Below are positions 6,944 through 11,675 of a stretch of DNA of 11,675 bases, piece after piece; positions within the stretch are counted from its first letter, which is position 1, and every line of letters starts with the position of its first letter. The translations under genes were made by a program, and so were the position numbers. Source of the stretch: STC-74 sp043756665 (GTDB lineage: Bacteria > Patescibacteriota > Gracilibacteria > BD1-5 > UBA2023); contig JAYUQR010000073.1 in assembly GCA_043756665.1 (NCBI GenBank), forward strand, positions 1 through 11,675. The letters are read 5' to 3'. The notes beneath the pieces were generated by a model that was not told where the DNA came from, did no database searches, and worked only from the letters and a program-made list of their open reading frames with translations.

Positions 6944-8614
6944 ATGCCCACAATTCCAGAACTCCTCGCCAAAATCAAGGCACTCGAAACCGAGCTCCAG
7001 CAAGCGAAGAAACAGAAACGATATGGTCTCGTATGGGAAGATAAGATAGAAGATATCGTCGAACAATGCAAAACTGAGCTCCCTGTACTCGCCGAGGATG
7101 TATCTCGTCGTATCACTGAGACCGATGATGATCTCACCCATATCCTGATCGAGGGTGACAACTATCATGCCCTCTCAGTGCTTGCCTATACGCATGAGAA
7201 GAAAGTCGATGTCATCTATATAGATCCGCCATATAATACTGGTGCAACAGATTGGAAATATAACAATAATTATGTCGATATAAATGATAGTTTTCGCCAT
7301 AGTAAATGGCTCTCGATGATGAATAACCGTCTTGAAATCGCAACAGATTTATTGAAAGAAGATGGCGTATTAGTGATGGCAATAGATGAAAATGAAAGTT
7401 CGCATATAGGGGTATTATTGGAGGAGAAGTTTCGGGAATATGAGATTCATAAGGTTACAGTTGTTCATAATCCGAGAGGAATACAGGGAACAAACTTCTC
7501 GTATACAAATGAGTTTCTCTACTTTGTTTTCCCTGCATGATTAAAGGTAATTTGACCAAGGAAAATTAAGGAAGAAGATATAGATTGGAGAAACCTAAGA
7601 GATAATGGTTGAGAATCGTTAAGAACAGATGCAAGAAACTGTTTCTATTCTATAAAAGTACAGGATTGAAAAATTATATGATTTTGAGAAGTTCCTAGCA
7701 ATGAATTTCATCCAAAATCATCGAATATCAAAGAGTGAAATATAATAGAAATTTACCCTGTTGATCGCTCTTGAATTGAGCGCAAATGGAGATATGCAAA
7801 GCAATCGGTTGAATCAATAAAGCACTTACTAAGGGTAAAATCCGTAAAGAATAGTCTAGAAGTTGAGATTTGAAAAGACTTTTGAACAGTGAGGACTGTA
7901 TGGCAGGATTCAAGATATGATTCAAATGAAAATGGGACGAAACTTATTCAGAAAATTGTTCCTTGAATTGATTTTAGTTTTCCGAAGTCCCTTTGGGCAG
8001 TATATGACAGCATTGCTCCTATTTTGCAATCCAGAAAAGATGCTATTATTCTCGATTTTTTTGCTTGATCTGGCACGACCTGACATGCAGTATTGGAGCT
8101 GAATCGTGAAGATGGGGGGAAGAGGCAAGTCATACTCGTCACTAATAATGAGAATAATATCGCCGAAGAAGTGACCTATCCTCGTATGCGGAATGTCATA
8201 TCAGGGTATGCCGATGTGGCGGGGATTCCTGCGAATCTGAGGTATTATAAGACCCCATTTATCACTGTGGATAAGTCTATAGACGACCTCAGAGGAAAGT
8301 TTATGTGAAGATGTACGGAGATGCTCTGTATCCGTGAGAATATCTTCTCTCCTGTCGATGCACTCGGATCCAGTGAGTATTTCCAGGTGTTCGAGAACAG
8401 TGAGCGATATCTCGCTATCCTCTATCATCCCTATGAGATCGAGAGGCTTCGAGAATTCGCCGAGAAGAGTTGGGAGAAAGAGATCGTCGTCTATATCTTC
8501 TCTATGGGAGTCGAGATATTCGAGGAGGAGCTCGCGCATCTCGGAGATCGTATCCGTATCGAGACGATACCAGATGAGATACTGGAGACGTATAAAAAAA
8601 TATTTGGATTTTAA
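6944..8614 (+). CDS. mod: Type III restriction-modification DNA adenine methyltransferase (Mod)
   Basis: 556 residues ending in TAA, 14 UGA codons. It methylates adenine in a short asymmetric site using SAM and gives sequence specificity to the Mod-Res complex. A coiled N-terminus (LLAKIKALETELQQAKKQ) is followed by ILIEGDNYHAL and motif IV DPPYNTG (94-100), the catalytic pocket. Motif I, FAGSGTTG (373-380), the SAM-binding loop, comes near the C-terminal third. Motif IV before motif I is the beta-class order, with the target-recognition region between. Gly375 and Gly380 in motif I are both UGA-coded, so translation with the standard code would destroy the enzyme. Start: an in-frame TAA at 6929-6931 excludes upstream extension, and ATG 6944 follows a hairpin. 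Composition is uneven: 13 UGA codons between 7538 and 8083, only one outside that span, and an A/T-rich middle using TTA, ATT and AGA where the flanks prefer CTC, ATC and CGT. This suggests replacement of the recognition domain. Confidence 0.95.
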
Positions 8615-8641
8615 CGCTTACTTCTCACAAACCCCTCCTAA

Positions 8642-8661
8642 CCTCCCCTTTTCAGGGGAGG
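8642..8661 (+). repeat. REP-like hairpin between mod and res
   Basis: CCTCCCC (8642-8648), loop TTTTCA, GGGGAGG (8655-8661), preceded by ACCCCTCCTA. This CCTCCCC/GGGGAGG form resembles dispersed intergenic hairpins I recall from many bacterial genomes. In the 80-bp mod-res gap it could lower res expression relative to mod. No promoter is evident in the gap. Confidence 0.6.
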
Positions 8662-8694
8662 GATCCAGAAATTTCCATTTTTTCACTTCATCAT

Positions 8695-10959
8695 ATGCTT
8701 CTCAAAAACTACCAAGAAAAGAAGGTCCAAGAACTCTACTCGACGACCATCCGCTTTCTCGGAGAGAGTGGTTCGAGGTCTATAGTATTCAAGGCTCCGA
8801 CAGGAAGCGGGAAGACCGTGATGATGCAGGAGTATCTGAGGAGATTCGCGGAGACGCCGACTCGCGCCGAGTATGCGTATATCTGGATCTCGGTCAATGA
8901 TCTCTCTCGCCAATCCAAGAAAAGTTTTGAAAAAAATCTTGCAGGATCGTCCCTTCACTTCTCAGAACTCTCCGATATCACTGACCGCGAGCTTCGCAAG
9001 AATGAGATACTCTTCATCAACTGGGAATCCATAAAGTCGGTCGATAGAGTCTCGTGAGAGTGGAAAGTACTCGCTATGAAGGACAATGAACGAGATGAGA
9101 ATCTCCCGACCTATCTCGCCAATACTCATGCGGCAGGAAGAGAGATCATCCTCATCGTCGATGAGAGCCAGAGATCACTCAATACTCCGAAGGCTCAGGA
9201 ACTTATCATGACCTATATCAAGCCGCGTATCCAGATAGAAGTATCGGCGACTCCAGATAGTGCTGGATATGATGCGAAGATCGAGACGCGGATCGAAGAC
9301 GTCATAGAAGCAGGGATGATAAAGAAGGAGGTCGTGATCAATCCATGACTTTCCGATATGCAAGGCATCATGGAGACGGATAGATTCGTCATCGATGAAG
9401 CGCTGAAGAAATCTCTCGAACTCCGAAATACATATGAGTCTCTCGGTTCTCCTGTACGTCCGCTCGTCCTCATCCAGCTTCCGAGTGAGTCGAAGTCTAC
9501 CACTGAGCTCGATAAGACCAAGCTCACACGGACGATACAAGTACTAGAAAAGGATTTCGGTATCAGCTTCGCCAATAAAAAACTCGCCATATGGCTCTCC
9601 GATGACAAGACCAATAAAGAACTCATCGATGAGACTGATAGTACTGTCGAAGTCCTCATATTCAAGCAGGCTATCGCCGTCGGGTGGGACTGTCCTCGTG
9701 CTCAGATACTCGTGATGTTCCGAGAGATAGGATCGGTCACATTCGAGATACAGACGATAGGACGGATACTGCGTATGCCCGAGCAACGCCACTATAGCGA
9801 GAATAGCCTCAATATTGCCTACGTCTATACGGATCTCGAACGAGCGAGTATCGGTATCCATGAGCTCGCTAGAAATCTCATCAAAGATAAATTCGCTCGA
9901 AGAAAAGAGGAGTACAAAGATATCAGTCTCATGAGTACCTATCTCAGACGTACCGAGTACAACGATCTTGGGTATTCTTTCTATGGTATCCTGACCGATA
10001 CATTTCTCTCTGCTATTGATTCAGATAAGAGTGCGATACTGAGTACCAATCTTGATGCACTCAGAGCACAGTGAGTCAAAGTAGACGATGTGACGATACG
10101 GAGTCATCTCATCGTCGATGGGAAAATACTCGTGGATATCGATAGCCATACAGGCGAGCCCATATACTCCGATACCACTATCGAGACCAAGAGTGAGGAA
10201 GAGCTCGTGAAGCTCGCATTTGATGTATTTTGCCGTGAGCAAGTCCGTCCTCAGTTCACGAATATCGCTCGTTCCTACAAGGCTATCATAGAAGCTCTCT
10301 ATATCACTCTTGAAGAGTACGTCTTTGGTCGTGGATATTCGCGGTATCATTTCCAGCAATTGATCCTCACGAATCGAGATTTCTTCATGGATATCCTCAC
10401 GAAGGCGAAAGAATCCTATCTTCCTGTCCGCCGAGCGGAAGTAGAGAAGAAGCGCAAGGATGAGGTGGTGTCGAGAGTATGGGAAGTCCCGAGTGTGATA
10501 GCATTTCCAGAGAACTCTGTCGAAGTGAAATATCAGAAATCTATCATCGAGCCATTCTATACTGGCACTCTCTCGAAGTGAGAAAAATATTTCATCGAAG
10601 AATACCTAGAGAAAAATGAGAAAGTAAAGTGGTGGTATCGAAATGGGGTCAAGTCTGAGCAATTTTTCTCGATAGTGTATCTCGACTCGAACGGAGAATC
10701 ACAGAATTTCTTTCCTGATTTTATCGTACGATATAGTGATGGGACATTGGGTATTTTTGATACCAAAGAATGATGGACCCTCGAAGAATGACGAGAGAAG
10801 CATAGAGCACTGACAGCATATCTCGATAGTGAGAACGAGAAGGGCATAAAACTCATCTGATGATTCGTGCGGAGTCAGGGCACAGAGAATATATCTTTCT
10901 ATATCACGACGAGTGATGACTACTCTGTGGAAAGCATGAGTGGATGGGAAAGACTATAG
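8695..10959 (+). CDS. res: Type III restriction enzyme helicase/endonuclease subunit (Res)
   Basis: 754 residues ending in TAG (10957-10959), with eight UGA codons (9055, 9346, 10072, 10579, 10771, 10789, 10858, 10861) that split it into five apparent ORFs in the standard code. Superfamily 2 helicase motifs in order: Walker A APTGSGKT (34-41); DESQ (156-159, the DEAD-box position); SATP (184-187); GWDCPRA (330-336); and QTIGRILR (353-360, motif VI). The C-terminus has a PD-(D/E)xK nuclease core: Pro674-Asp675 in FFPDFIV and Asp689-Thr-Lys691 in IFDTKEG. Together with Mod it translocates or switches on DNA after ATP hydrolysis and cuts beside paired unmethylated sites (family knowledge). It is shorter than EcoP1I/EcoP15I Res (about 970 residues), but all key motifs are present, so it looks functional. 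The leader before ATG is U/C-rich, without a Shine-Dalgarno site. The start codon lies 80 bp after mod, so co-transcription is likely. The nuclease end (from 10579) is enriched in UGA glycines (5 of 12, against 3 of about 25 before). Confidence 0.95.
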
Positions 10960-10961
10960 AT

Positions 10962-11105
10962 TTAGCCATTCCTCCTGATCACTCGTACGAGAAAGAGGAT
11001 GATAGCCACGACGAGAAGGATATGGATGAATCCTCCGATCGTATAGGATGAGACGAGTCCGAGTACCCAGAGGATGAGGAGGATGACGGCGATAGTCTCG
11101 AGCAT
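10962..11105 (-). CDS. 47-residue membrane protein, lmo0937/DUF5670-like
   Basis: Reads MLETIAVILLILWVLGLVSS, then YTIGGFIHILLVVAIILFLV and a basic end RVIRRNG, stop TAA. Two hydrophobic helices flank a short GG turn. Size, spacing and the ILLILWVLGL...GGxIHxLLVxAIxxxLxRxI pattern match the small lmo0937-type (DUF5670) membrane proteins widespread in bacteria, whose role is not known. It converges on res, with only 2 bp between the two stop codons and no terminator, so the transcripts must overlap. No UGA codon and no Shine-Dalgarno site; CACTTTTTCCTC precedes ATG. A possible -10 is TATTAT on the minus strand, without a clear -35. Confidence 0.85.
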   Translation of the reverse strand: MLETIAVILLILWVLGLVSSYTIGGFIHILLVVAIILFLVRVIRRNG

Positions 11106-11236
11106 GAGGAAAAAGTGTGATAAATAATAGTTCTCTCAAACCAATACTTAGATGATACTTCTATTTCTAAAAAAAAGAAAGACAAAATGAAGACAAAAAT
11201 AATATTTCCTGATTTTTTCTAGATACAGTATCACTC

Positions 11237-11262
11237 AGAGAATACAATGAGGATGATTCTCT
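11237..11262. promoter_or_regulatory. Inverted repeat upstream of the lipoprotein promoter
   Basis: AGAGAAT (11237-11243) and ATTCTCT (11256-11262), 12 bp apart, ending 9 bp upstream of the -35 box. Possible regulator site; in the shared region between two divergent genes. Confidence 0.3.
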
Positions 11263-11271
11263 AAAAGTGTA

Positions 11272-11299
11272 TTGATTTCTTTTCTAAAGTCTTTATACT
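11272..11299 (+). promoter_or_regulatory. Promoter of the lipoprotein gene
   Basis: TTGATT (11272-11277), 16-bp spacer, TATACT (11294-11299); about 24 nt leader to ATG 11330. Confidence 0.65.
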
Positions 11300-11329
11300 C
11301 CAGAGGAATTTATCATTATCTTTTTCCAT

Positions 11330-11675
11330 ATGAACCGCCGTATCATAGCTCCACTGGTCATGCTTGCTACTATCACGACTCTCACTTCATGTGTGACGCG
11401 AGATGTTGCTCCTACGGTTACTCCAGTATCTACTGGTACTGAGACTCCAGCAGTAAAAACGACTCCAGTCGTACCTACCACTGAGGCTCCAGTTCCAGAA
11501 ATGCCTACTCCCACTCCTCCCCCGAGTGTCGAGCCCCTCTCGGGCGCAACTACTGAGACTCCAAGTGTTTCTCAGACAACGACAAAGGTCATGACATACC
11601 AGTCTCCAGCTGGTCTCGATGAGATAGAATTCTCGGCCACAGTCGATAAGTGAGTGATCACGGCTGCATCAGCGA
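11330..11675 (+). CDS. Thr/Pro-rich lipoprotein, 3' end outside window
   Basis: The frame stays open to the right edge when the UGA at 11651-11653 is read as Gly (VDKGVITAASA). The N-terminus MNRRIIAPLVMLATITTL-TSC is a lipoprotein signal with lipobox LTSC and lipidated Cys21. A Thr/Pro/Val-rich linker of about 65 residues follows (repeated TTP, PTP, TETP), then the start of a folded domain: YQSPAGLDEIEFSATVDKGVI. YxSPxGxExxxFSxTVxxGVITxAS is a pattern I recall from small CPR exported proteins; no function can be given. It is anchored outside the membrane by the lipid, with the linker crossing the envelope. Start: the first ATG after a good promoter, preceded by ATCTTTTTCCAT rather than a Shine-Dalgarno site. 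Confidence 0.85.

Noticed and set aside
6846..7049. Possible leader-peptide ORF (MSKILANQRG...) overlapping the mod leader and start
   Set aside because: It runs 67 codons out of frame into mod, shows no regulatory codon run, and most of its length is a shadow of mod. A role in attenuation cannot be excluded but is not supported.
7538..8100. mod as a pseudogene with many nonsense mutations in the middle
   Set aside because: Every interruption is UGA, never UAA or UAG. The frame never shifts, and motif I is restored exactly when UGA is Gly.
1..11675. Code 4 (UGA as Trp) as the explanation for in-frame UGA
   Set aside because: UGA falls at glycine positions in FAGSGTTG and SGDSD, while UGG is used at Trp positions such as KWWFSV and GWDCP.

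Overview
The window comes from a bacterium that reads UGA as glycine (genetic code 25), as known from the Candidate Phyla Radiation lineages Gracilibacteria (BD1-5) and Absconditabacteria (SR1). I count about 53 in-frame UGA codons in six of the eight protein genes. Every complete gene ends in UAA or UAG. UGG still encodes Trp, and two UGA codons fall on the invariant glycines of a methyltransferase SAM-binding loop. With the standard code, the large genes here look like strings of broken ORFs. Which of the two phyla is involved cannot be told from this window.

Layout, left to right. (1) The 3' part of a very large repetitive surface or fibre-like protein, about 1,190 residues without its N-terminus, with coiled-coil-like 14-residue repeats, duplicated modules and a Pro/Glu-rich tail (2-3571). 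(2) A small single-pass membrane protein with its own promoter and terminator (3754-4164). (3) A four-tRNA cluster, Gly(UCC)-Ile(GAU)-Pro(UGG)-Glu(UUC), with encoded CCA ends, a strong promoter and a bidirectional terminator (4238-4901). (4) On the minus strand, a BRO-N/Fic fusion protein with a palindrome over its promoter (4946-5865). (5) Divergent from it, an NYN-domain ribonuclease-like protein (5943-6611). (6) A type III restriction-modification operon, mod then res (6944-10959), preceded by an apparently structured leader of about 194 nt with competing helices. (7) A 47-residue two-helix membrane protein on the minus strand (10962-11105). (8) The start of a lipoprotein (11330 to the right edge).

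Positions 4.9-11.0 kb read as a small defence or toxin island: a Fic AMPylase-type enzyme, an NYN nuclease and a type III R-M system. The mod gene is a mosaic. Its central part, between the catalytic motif and the SAM motif where the target-recognition domain lies, encodes 13 of 16 glycines as UGA. The N-terminal part uses UGA for 0 of 7 glycines and the C-terminal part for 1 of 10. This suggests exchange of the specificity domain between code-25 genomes.

Six promoters can be proposed, all with a 16-bp spacer between the -35 and -10 boxes. Start codons lack Shine-Dalgarno sequences and most are preceded by U/C-rich leaders. The strongest candidate for something undescribed is the mod leader RNA at 6750-6943.
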